NCBI GenBank assembly: GCA_965213885.1
Contig: OZ243919.1
Location: forward strand, 1,550,001 to 1,614,000
Reading direction: 5' to 3'
Origin: VYFG01 sp965213885
GTDB lineage: Bacteria; Pseudomonadota; Gammaproteobacteria; Arenicellales; Poriferihabitantaceae
DNA: 64,000 bases
In this document: positions 18,106 through 25,820 of the stretch, in pieces
Numbering within the stretch: the first letter of the stretch is position 1
Layout of the letters: every line of letters starts with the position of its first letter
Program-made: the position numbers and the translations under genes
Notes under the pieces: model-generated
Databases searched by the model: none
Told to the model about the DNA's origin: nothing
The model's input: only the letters and a program-made list of their open reading frames with translations

Positions 18106-18148
18106 GGACCTGGGACTGCGGATTCCGGGATCAGGGCCCGGGCACGGT

Positions 18149-19339
18149 TCATTGCGCGCCAACCTCGAATCGGGCGAACAGGCCGCTTTCATGGGCCTCG
18201 AACGGCACTTCCTCGCCCCGATACTGCACAGTGACTCCCTCGGCGCTGCCGATGAACACCGAGTAGGGAGGAATTCCCGTCAGCTGTATGTCCTCACCCC
18301 TGTTCACCGTACGGTAAATCAGCCGCTCTCCTGAACTGTCACGCACATCGATCCAGGACTCCTTTGAGACCTGAAAGACGATGCGGTTATCCACGGCAGC
18401 GGGGGCGGGCTCCGCAGCGGGTGCCGGCTCCGGGGTCGCTTCGGACTGCGACGCCGCCGGCGCCGAACCGTCGGCTACCGTTTCCGCAGGCGGTGATTCC
18501 GCAGAAGCGGCCTGCTCTTCCGCCGCTTCCCGGGGGGTGGACTGGGCGGTGTCTCCGGTCCCGGCTGGGACTTCGGAAGCCCCGACCGGATCTGCAACCT
18601 CGCCGGTGAGGCCGGTTTCCCCGGATACTTCGGCAGTGGCCCCGGTGCCGGCCACGGCCTCCACTTGCGGGATCACCGGCTCCGGAATCGGTGCCTCGAA
18701 TACCAGAACCTCATAACCCCGAGTATTGATCTCCACCGCCTCCTGATTCTCGGAGAAGTTCGGTTCGGGAAGGGCCAGTATCGCCCCGTCGGGGACCGGG
18801 TCCCCGGTGGCGGCAGGTGCCTCGGCCGGCGGAGGCTCGACCTCGATGACAACATCCTGCACTTCCTCGGTGGTCGACTGGGCTAATTTCTTCATGCTGG
18901 TGCCGATCCACTCGGATACTACGGTATCAGTGTCCTGCCAATACCAGACGGCCACCAGGAAGATCACGAGCAGCAGGCCGAACAGGAAGGCGCCACGCTT
19001 TCGGGAGCGCTCCACCTTGCCATGAACCTCGGTATGACCGGAAGACGCCGACAGGGCATTGATGTTGCCATCCAGATTGGCACGATGCACCTGGATGGAA
19101 TCCTCGATGGACATCTCAAGCAACGAGGCGTAGCTCCGCCAGTAGCCCATGACGTAGGTCTTCCCCGGCAGCTGGTCGAAATCATCCTGCTCGATTGCCT
19201 CGATCTGCCGTTCGGACAGGTGCAGTTCCCTGGCCACATCACGCCTGGACCAGCCGTACTCCTCGCGCTTCCCGGACAGCAACTGTCCGGGGGAGAGGAT
19301 GCCGATGGACGGATTGTCGTTGGACAGGGCGTTGTTCAT
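18149..19339 (-). CDS. rodZ: Cytoskeleton protein RodZ
   Basis: RodZ links MreB to the inner membrane in the elongasome. The sequence shows an N-terminal HTH_25 domain (LLSGKREEYGWSRRDVAREL, LSERQIEAIEQDDFDQLPG, YVMGYWRSYASLL), a basic stretch before one membrane helix (GAFLFGLLLVIFLVAVWYW), a long Pro/Glu/Ala-rich periplasmic linker and a C-terminal DUF4115 domain (SWIDVRDSSGERLIYRTV, FIGSAEGVTVQYRG). The start at 19339 gives the usual short N-terminus. About 397 residues. Confidence 0.93.
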   Translation of the reverse strand: MNNALSNDNPSIGILSPGQLLSGKREEYGWSRRDVARELHLSERQIEAIEQDDFDQLPGKTYVMGYWRSYASLLEMSIEDSIQVHRANLDGNINALSASSGHTEVHGKVERSRKRGAFLFGLLLVIFLVAVWYWQDTDTVVSEWIGTSMKKLAQSTTEEVQDVVIEVEPPPAEAPAATGDPVPDGAILALPEPNFSENQEAVEINTRGYEVLVFEAPIPEPVIPQVEAVAGTGATAEVSGETGLTGEVADPVGASEVPAGTGDTAQSTPREAAEEQAASAESPPAETVADGSAPAASQSEATPEPAPAAEPAPAAVDNRIVFQVSKESWIDVRDSSGERLIYRTVNRGEDIQLTGIPPYSVFIGSAEGVTVQYRGEEVPFEAHESGLFARFEVGAQ

Positions 19340-19524
19340 GTTCCGGTGGTCATCCGGCAAGCGGCGCCCGGCGGGGCAAGCCATGAAAAATGCCCTCCCG
19401 GTCCGGGAACGCATTGCCGGCCCAGTCATCGAATCCAGGTCGGGCTCCGTCGCCGGCGCCGGTGGCGGCAGCCCGCCTGATCGGCGCCCGGACGGACAGA
19501 AAGACCTGTTCCCGGCAAATCATA

Positions 19525-20709
19525 TCACCATCTCCTGTCGTTCGCCGTTTCCGGGGCCGGGCTTGCCGCGATTTCCGCCGAGGGAACCGGTACCCTTCGC
19601 ATACGTTCCGAACGCCTGGTCCGGTCGGTGAAGTCCCCGGCGAGTTGACCACAGGCGGCATCGATATCATCACCCCGGGTGCGGCGCGTCATCGTGACGA
19701 TGCCGCGCCCCAGCAGCACATCCCGAAACCGTTCGATGGCCCCGGGGTCGCTCCGGCGGTAGGGAACGCCGGGATACGGGTTGAACGGAATCAGGTTCAC
19801 CTTGGCCGGGATGTCCCCCAGCAGGCCTGCAAGCCGCCGGGCCTGGGCCGGGGTGTCGTTGACGCCATCGAGCATCACGTATTCGAACGTCACCCGCTGG
19901 CTCCCTGCCCCGCCGACATAGCGGCGACAGGCATTCAGCAGGGTCTGGATGGGATACTTGCGATTCAGCGGCACCAGCCGGTCCCGCAGGGAATCCTCCG
20001 GCGCATGCAACGATACGGCAAGGCTGACCGGGCATGTTTTGCGCAGCCGATCCATTCCCGGCACCAGCCCCGCGGTGCTCAAGGTAACCCGGCGGCGTGA
20101 CAGGCCGAAACCGTGATCGTCCAGCATCAGGCTCATGGCGGACACGACGTTGTCGAAATTGGCCAGCGGCTCTCCCATCCCCATCATCACCACGTTGGTC
20201 ACCGGCCGCCGGCTGTCCGGAACCGGGACCTGGCCGTTGCCACCATGCCGATAGCCGATCGACTCGAGGCGCTGATTGGCGACCCACACCTGGCCAATGA
20301 TCTCATCCACCGTCAGGTTGCGGCTGAACCCCTGCCGGGCAGTGGCGCAGAAGTTGCAGTTGAGGCTGCAACCCACCTGGGACGAAACGCACAGCGTGCC
20401 GCGGTCATTCTCCGGGATGAATACCGTCTCGATGCTGTTGCCGTCACGCAGCCTGAGCAGCCACTTGCAGGTGCCGTCGGACGACAGTTGCTGGCTGGTG
20501 ATTTCCGGTAATGCGAAGCAGGCTTCCGAAGCCAGTTTCCGGCGCAGCCCCTTGTTGAGATCCGTCATCTCCTCGGGCCGGGTCACCATCCGCTGATAGA
20601 CCCACTGCATCAGCTGGCGGCCCCGGAACGGTTTCTCCCCCATGCAGACGAAATGTTCCTCCAGCCCCCGACGGTCCAGAGAAAGAAGATTGGTCGTCTG
20701 TACCTGCAT
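19525..20709 (-). CDS. rlmN: Dual-specificity RNA methyltransferase RlmN
   Basis: RlmN is a radical-SAM enzyme that makes 2-methyladenosine at A2503 of 23S rRNA and A37 of some tRNAs. Visible are the 4Fe-4S motif in QVGCSLNCNFCATARQGF, VVMMGMGEPLANFDNVV, RVTLSTAGLVPGMD, VSLHAPEDSLRDRLVPLNRK, FEYVMLDGVNDTPAQA and VNLIPFNPYPG. The N-terminus may begin at 20709, 20715 or 20721, which are all in-frame ATGs. It lies 33 bases after ndk, as in E. coli. Confidence 0.95.
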   Translation of the reverse strand: MQVQTTNLLSLDRRGLEEHFVCMGEKPFRGRQLMQWVYQRMVTRPEEMTDLNKGLRRKLASEACFALPEITSQQLSSDGTCKWLLRLRDGNSIETVFIPENDRGTLCVSSQVGCSLNCNFCATARQGFSRNLTVDEIIGQVWVANQRLESIGYRHGGNGQVPVPDSRRPVTNVVMMGMGEPLANFDNVVSAMSLMLDDHGFGLSRRRVTLSTAGLVPGMDRLRKTCPVSLAVSLHAPEDSLRDRLVPLNRKYPIQTLLNACRRYVGGAGSQRVTFEYVMLDGVNDTPAQARRLAGLLGDIPAKVNLIPFNPYPGVPYRRSDPGAIERFRDVLLGRGIVTMTRRTRGDDIDAACGQLAGDFTDRTRRSERMRRVPVPSAEIAASPAPETANDRRW

Positions 20710-20742
20710 GGTCATATCCACGGCCGCCCGCGCATGCTCGCG

Positions 20743-21174
20743 TCAGCGGGTACGCCGGCAAAGCTGGTCGTCACTGAAGAAGAAGGCGATCTCCTGCGCC
20801 GCAGTTTCCGGCGCATCACTGCCGTGGACCGCGTTCTCGTCCACGGTCTTGGCGAAATCCGCCCGGATGGTGCCCGGGGCGGCATCCGCCGGGTTGGTGG
20901 CCCCCATGACTTCCCGGTTCCTCGCCACGGCGTCTTCCCCTTCCAGCACCTGCAGCATGACCGGCCCCGAAATCATGAATTCCACCAGATCGCCGTAGAA
21001 TGGCCGCTCCCTGTGTACCGCGTAGAATGCCTGCGCCTGCTCACGGGTCAGATGCTCCATCCTGGCAGCCACGATCCGGAGGCCGGCGTCTTCGAACCTC
21101 TGGTAGATCTTGCCGATCAGGTTGCGGGCGACCGCGTCCGGCTTGATGATGGAAAACGTGCGTTCAGTAGCCAT
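20743..21174 (-). CDS. ndk: Nucleoside diphosphate kinase
   Basis: Ndk balances NTP pools by ping-pong phosphate transfer. It begins MATERTFSIIKPDAVARNLI and has the active-site segment ENAVHGSDAPETAAQEIAFF with the phospho-accepting His. The 143 residues match the family. The start at 21174 is the conserved one. The spacer upstream to mtaB contains a GC-rich imperfect hairpin around 21220-21245. Confidence 0.96.
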   Translation of the reverse strand: MATERTFSIIKPDAVARNLIGKIYQRFEDAGLRIVAARMEHLTREQAQAFYAVHRERPFYGDLVEFMISGPVMLQVLEGEDAVARNREVMGATNPADAAPGTIRADFAKTVDENAVHGSDAPETAAQEIAFFFSDDQLCRRTR

Positions 21175-21269
21175 ATGTTTCTCCAGGATTCTCCGATAGA
21201 GCCGTACAAACAAAACCGCCATCCGGGACCCGGCGGCGGCGGGGAAAGGTTCGCCTCAAATTTTACCCT

Positions 21270-22628
21270 TTAGCCCATACCACGGGCAACGAGCAACCCG
21301 TCCTCGAACCCAGCGATTTCAACTTCTTGCCAATCCCCCAACCGGGCCAGGGCCGGGGGAAGGCGAACGCCGAAATAGTTGTCCGCACGCCCGGTCACGG
21401 CACCGTCACCGCCGGCTGCGTTCCCTTCCACCAGTACCGGCAGGGTCTTGCCCCCGAACCCTGCCCCCACGCGGTCACGCACCCGGATACCCGCATCCCG
21501 CATGCGGGACGCCCGCCTTTTCTTTTCCGCCCCATCCACCTGGCGGGGGATGCGCGCGGCCGGTGTGCCGGCCCGCATCGAATAGGCGAATACGTGGGGA
21601 AAGGCGATATCGAGGCGCTCCACCAGGTCTAGGGTCTCGGTGAAATGCGCCTCGGTCTCCGTGGGAAACCCCACCAGGATATCCGCGCTCAGCACCAGAT
21701 CCGGCAGTGCCGCCCTCAGCGCCCCGATCCTGTCCAGCAGGATCTCCCGTGTGGCCCTGCGTTTCATCCGCTTCAGGATCAGCGTACTGCCGCTCTGCAG
21801 CGACAGGTGCAGGTGCGGGCAGACCCGGTCACGATTGGCGGCCATCAGCGCAATCAGGCGATCGGTCACGTGGGCCGGGTCGATGGAGCTCAGACGCAAG
21901 CGAAATCCCCGGGGCAGGTCAAGGACGTGCTCCAACAGGTCTTCCAGGCCGAAACATCCCGGCTGGTCTTCGCCGTAGGACCCGATATCGACCCCGCACA
22001 GCACCACTTCCCGGTAGCCGTTCAACACCAGACGCTCCACCTGGCGCCTGACCATGGAGGCGGCAAAGGAGCGGTTGGGACCGCGGGCGGTATGGATGAT
22101 GCAGAACGTGCAGCCGCGGTCGCATCCCTGCTGTACCTGCACGAACGCACGCGTCCTGCCCTCCAGACCGCTGATCAGCCGGTCCGGCAGGCCGATGTCC
22201 CGGTCGACATCATCTACCATCACGGGCGGCAGCTCCCCCCGCATCAACGGCCCGAGCAAGGCCGGGATATCCAGCTTGCGGGCATTTCCCACGACCAGGT
22301 CCACGCCGGGAATCCTGGCACAGGCCTCCGGATCGGTCTGGGCGTAGCACCCAGTTACCACCACCCAGGCGGATGGATTTTCCCGGATGATGCGCCGCAC
22401 CATCTGCCGCGCCTGGCGGTCCGCCTCCGAAGTCACGGTGCAGGTATTGACGATGCGGATATCGGACGGCGCCGCACCGGGGGTGCCGGTAAAGCCGAAA
22501 CCGGCGAGTTTTTCGCCGATCAGGGCGGATTCGAACGCGTTGACCTTGCAGCCCATGGTCGCCACGGACACGCTGGTTCCGGGCCGGGATTCCTGCCTGA
22601 CCGGGGGTGGTATCCGCAGTGCATTCAT
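21270..22628 (-). CDS. mtaB: MtaB-type tRNA t6A37 methylthiotransferase
   Basis: This radical-SAM methylthiotransferase is of the family that converts t6A37 to ms2t6A37. The UPF0004 domain has the cluster-binding cysteines in MGCKVNAFES, IVNTCTVTSEADRQARQ and VVTGCYAQTDPE. The radical-SAM core has QQGCDRGCTFCIIHTARG, and the tail is TRAM-like (LPVLVEGNAAGG, RADNYFGVRLP). KVNAFES rather than MNxxDS and the overall wording favour MtaB over MiaB or RimO. The start is set at 22628; the frame extends to 22697. Confidence 0.88.
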   Translation of the reverse strand: MNALRIPPPVRQESRPGTSVSVATMGCKVNAFESALIGEKLAGFGFTGTPGAAPSDIRIVNTCTVTSEADRQARQMVRRIIRENPSAWVVVTGCYAQTDPEACARIPGVDLVVGNARKLDIPALLGPLMRGELPPVMVDDVDRDIGLPDRLISGLEGRTRAFVQVQQGCDRGCTFCIIHTARGPNRSFAASMVRRQVERLVLNGYREVVLCGVDIGSYGEDQPGCFGLEDLLEHVLDLPRGFRLRLSSIDPAHVTDRLIALMAANRDRVCPHLHLSLQSGSTLILKRMKRRATREILLDRIGALRAALPDLVLSADILVGFPTETEAHFTETLDLVERLDIAFPHVFAYSMRAGTPAARIPRQVDGAEKKRRASRMRDAGIRVRDRVGAGFGGKTLPVLVEGNAAGGDGAVTGRADNYFGVRLPPALARLGDWQEVEIAGFEDGLLVARGMG

Positions 22629-22719
22629 CGACGGATGCACCAGCGACGGCGATCGCGGTCGGGCTGCGTCATTCCGATCAGAAGATGAGACGGGCAAGCG
22701 GCCATCCGGGCCGCGGACG

Positions 22720-23058
22720 TCAATTGACGGTGAAGCTTTCCCCGCAACCGCACTGCTCCGTGACGTTGGGGTTGCGAAAATGAAATACGGAGGAAAGGCC
22801 GTCCTCCACGTAGTCGATCTCGGTGCCGGACAGGTAGTCCAGATGTTCGGCGCTGACGACTACCTTGACGCCCCTGCTTTCGAATATCTGCTCGCCCTCC
22901 GCCGCATCGGCCGCGAAATCGAGCACGTAGGACAGGCCCGAGCATCCGGAATTCTTGACCGACAGCTTCAGACCGACAAAACCGTCGCGTTCCGCCAGTT
23001 GCTTTCTGACGCGCCGGGCGGCGGACTCTGTCAGGGTAATGGGCATGGGTATGGTCAC
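22720..23058 (-). CDS. A-type iron-sulfur carrier protein (IscA/ErpA/SufA family)
   Basis: A-type carriers hand Fe-S clusters to apo-proteins. The 112-residue protein has the three conserved cysteines, one in VKNSGCSGLSYVLDF and two in EQCGCGESF. The N-terminus PITLTESAARRVRKQL matches IscA closely. ATGs at 23058 and 23046 are both possible. It stands alone, without iscSU, hscAB or fdx nearby, upstream of mtaB (a radical-SAM Fe-S enzyme) on the same strand. IscA, ErpA and SufA cannot be separated on sequence alone. Confidence 0.87.
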   Translation of the reverse strand: MTIPMPITLTESAARRVRKQLAERDGFVGLKLSVKNSGCSGLSYVLDFAADAAEGEQIFESRGVKVVVSAEHLDYLSGTEIDYVEDGLSSVFHFRNPNVTEQCGCGESFTVN

Positions 23059-23588
23059 TTTCTCTCCAACGTGCTGCCGGAATCAGGGAAAAGCCGGACA
23101 CCGGGGTGCAAATGCCGTCCGTCCGCTATCCGGTACCGGAATTCTACCACCTGGGGCGGCAATCGCACAGGGGAAAATAGGACCGGACCGGTCGATTTCA
23201 AGGAGGTGCGGCAGGACGCCGGTGAAAATATCCGGGCAATCCCCTGCCGGATCCGGACTGCACGCGCCTCAATTCGGCCCGCAATGTCTGCCCATGCGGG
23301 GCCAGGCACCGGGGTGCCATGCCGTCCGCACGGCCCGCATTTCCGGCGCTCCCGGCTTATTGTCCACGGGCCCGCACACACCGGATGGTTTCGTGGATTT
23401 GCCGGACATGACGCAAACGATGGCTTGCCGTCGGTATTGCCGCGCGGACCACCGGGCGTTGATCCGTTACAATCCCGGGTGCCGCCCGGACAGGGCCTGC
23501 CGGTTCACTTCTGCAGGGGAATACGGGGCCCGTTGCCGGTACATCAACCACAGATTCCCATGGTGGCGTGTCTTCGGGGAGAGAGTGC
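23059..23588. other. Intergenic region of about 530 bases between divergent genes
   Basis: No convincing gene is seen. The region is GC-rich, and the frames that cross it are continuations of neighbours or lack family features. A SD-like AAGGAGG near 23200 is not followed by a recognisable gene. A TACAAT near 23470 could be a -10 for the plus-strand HAD gene, but it has no good -35. Confidence 0.5.
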
Positions 23589-24275
23589 ATGCAACATTCA
23601 CATCCTGTCCGCAGCGTAATATTTGACGTCGACGGACTGCTGCTGGACACCGAAATTGTCTATACACGGGTCACACAGAAGATCGTTTCGCGATTCGGGA
23701 AGACCTTTGACTGGTCCGTCAAGGCCAACATGATCGGCCGTGCGGAAGCGGACTCCTCGCGTTATCTGGTGGAGGCCCTTGACCTTCCGATCACCCCTGA
23801 GGCATACCTCGCGGAACGCAACGTCATGCTGAAGGAGGGCTTCGCCGGATGTGACGCCATGCCTGGCGCCGAGAGAATGGTCCGGCATCTTCACCGGCAC
23901 GGGATCCCCATGGCCGTGGCCACCAGTTCCACCAGGGAACTGTTCCGGATCAAGAAATCCCGGCATACGCACTGGTTTGACCTGTTCGAAGTCACTGTCA
24001 CGGGAGACGATCCGGGAATCCGGCGGGCCAAGCCGGCGCCGGATCTCTTCCTGGCCGCCGCAGGCAGGCTGGGAGCGGACCCGCGGGCCGCCCTGGTTTT
24101 CGAGGACGCCCCGTCCGGTCTGGCAGCCGGGATCGCTGCCAACATGCGGGTCATCGCGGTGCCGGATCCGAACATGGACAGGTCCAGGTACCGGGGTGCC
24201 GAGGAAATACTGGATAGCCTGGATGCCTTTGCCCCCGGCAGATACGGACTCCCCGAACCGGATCGGGCATCCTAG
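23589..24275 (+). CDS. HAD-superfamily hydrolase, HDHD1/pseudouridine-5'-phosphatase-like
   Basis: This haloacid dehalogenase-type phosphatase of 228 residues has the nucleophile motif FDVDGLLLDTE, a helical cap, motif II (AVATSSTRELF), the motif III lysine in RRAKPAPDLFLAA and motif IV (VFEDAPSGLAAGIAA). The pattern fits the HDHD1/GS1 group, which acts on small phosphates such as 5'-pseudouridine monophosphate; beta-phosphoglucomutase-like activity is an alternative. The ATG at 23589 is preceded by GGGGAGAG at good spacing, so it is preferred to 23568. It overlaps the convergent MFS gene by 4 bases. Confidence 0.8.
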   Translation: MQHSHPVRSVIFDVDGLLLDTEIVYTRVTQKIVSRFGKTFDWSVKANMIGRAEADSSRYLVEALDLPITPEAYLAERNVMLKEGFAGCDAMPGAERMVRHLHRHGIPMAVATSSTRELFRIKKSRHTHWFDLFEVTVTGDDPGIRRAKPAPDLFLAAAGRLGADPRAALVFEDAPSGLAAGIAANMRVIAVPDPNMDRSRYRGAEEILDSLDAFAPGRYGLPEPDRAS

Positions 24276-25687
24276 CGGCGGCCGACAAACCGCACCGCTG
24301 CCAGCAATCCGACCAATGCCATGGGCAGACAGGCGCCGAACACCCACCTGGTCACCGCCTGCGTCGTCTCCCTGGAGGTATCGACATCCAGCCCGCCCGC
24401 ATTCGCCACGATACCGATCCAGGCGGCCCCGATGGCATAACCCAGTCTCTGGATGGTGGGGATCGCCGCGGAGACCCGCTCCCGATCCTGTTGGTCAGCC
24501 AGGGTGAGCATGCGGCGAAGTATGCTGGCCCAGGCCACGCCGAAGCCGGCACCCTCCAGCAGGGCCAGCAGAGCCAGCAGGATCACCGGCCCGGTGGCAA
24601 TGGCGTAGAAAAATCCCGCGATGCTCAGCGTGAGCATCACCATGCCCGCCAGGATGGTACGGGTATCCAGGGAGGCAGGAATCCCGGAACAGGCTACCGC
24701 GCCCAGGCTCCAGCCCACGGAAGTGCAGGCCACGATGTATCCGGCGGTGAGTATGGACACCTGGTGCAGATAGACCATGAACAATGGCCCGTACACGGTG
24801 ATCGCCATCGTGGCCATGGTAAAGCACAGAATCATGGTCAGCCCCGCGCTGACGCTGCTGTGAAAGCCGATGGGCCTGGCGGGCAGCAGCCGGTCTTTCC
24901 GGCGCACGGCATCCATCCTGAGGAACAGTACCAGAACCATGATGCCGGCCATCACCAGTAGGGGCGTTTTCACGGCGGACACTTCGATTCCCCCGGCGGC
25001 GATCAGCAGCACGCCGACGGACAGGACCGCGATTCTCCGAACCGGGAACTGATGGCCGGATGCCGGGATGCTGGGGTGTTCCTCTGCCGCAACACCAGTT
25101 CGGATCCAGATCGAAAGCAGCATCGCCGCAACCGCAAAGAACCAGAATGCGAGCCGCCAGGAAAGCTGCTGCACGAACAGGGCCCCGATCAGGGGGCCAA
25201 GGAAGGCCGAGGTGCCCCAGACTGCGGACACAGCCGCCATTGCCCTCGGCATCAAGCGCGCCGGAAACAGGACGCCGATGCCGACAAAGGATACGGCGAT
25301 CAGCCCGCCGCCCCCGAAACCCTGCAACAGCCGACCGGCAACCAGGACCGGCATGGCGTCCGCCAGTGCACAGGCCGTGCTGCCCAAGGCAAACAGCAGG
25401 GCCGCAATGCCCATGGGGCCACGCAGCCGATAGCGGTAGACCAGCAGTCCGCTGCCGGCTCCGGCCACGATGGACCCGATGTCGTACAGCGCGAAACTCC
25501 AGGGGACCAGCGAGATGCCGCCGATCTCCCCGACGATATTCGGAACCATCGTGGAAATGGCGGTCACCATGGAGGCATGCAGCCATACCGACAGGCAGAC
25601 CAGGGCCAGCGACTGGCGGTAATCCGCACGCAGGATGTCCTTCCACCTGGAACCGGTCGAGGGACGATTGACGGATTCGTTGTTCAT
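24272..25687 (-). CDS. MFS transporter, drug:H+ antiporter-like
   Basis: The 471-residue protein has about 12-14 hydrophobic helices. The first begins SLALVCLSVWLHASMV, and a loop contains LVAGRLLQGFGGGGLIAVSF, the motif-C-like region of DHA-type exporters. It is next to, but not coupled with, the dimethylglycine dehydrogenase gene (133-base gap). The substrate cannot be read from the sequence. Export of a drug or metabolite is the family default; uptake of a methylated amine is a weaker possibility based on context. Confidence 0.8.
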   Translation of the reverse strand: MNNESVNRPSTGSRWKDILRADYRQSLALVCLSVWLHASMVTAISTMVPNIVGEIGGISLVPWSFALYDIGSIVAGAGSGLLVYRYRLRGPMGIAALLFALGSTACALADAMPVLVAGRLLQGFGGGGLIAVSFVGIGVLFPARLMPRAMAAVSAVWGTSAFLGPLIGALFVQQLSWRLAFWFFAVAAMLLSIWIRTGVAAEEHPSIPASGHQFPVRRIAVLSVGVLLIAAGGIEVSAVKTPLLVMAGIMVLVLFLRMDAVRRKDRLLPARPIGFHSSVSAGLTMILCFTMATMAITVYGPLFMVYLHQVSILTAGYIVACTSVGWSLGAVACSGIPASLDTRTILAGMVMLTLSIAGFFYAIATGPVILLALLALLEGAGFGVAWASILRRMLTLADQQDRERVSAAIPTIQRLGYAIGAAWIGIVANAGGLDVDTSRETTQAVTRWVFGACLPMALVGLLAAVRFVGRR

Positions 25688-25820
25688 ACTCGCGAATTAC
25701 AAGGGTTCCAGCGCACGTGAAGTCAACCCCATCGCGGCATCTGTCCGATCCGTTGCGTTTTGTCCGTTTCCCGGTCCAGGTCCGGGCGGCTGTCACCGGC
25801 AATGGAGCCGGGAGGTAAAT

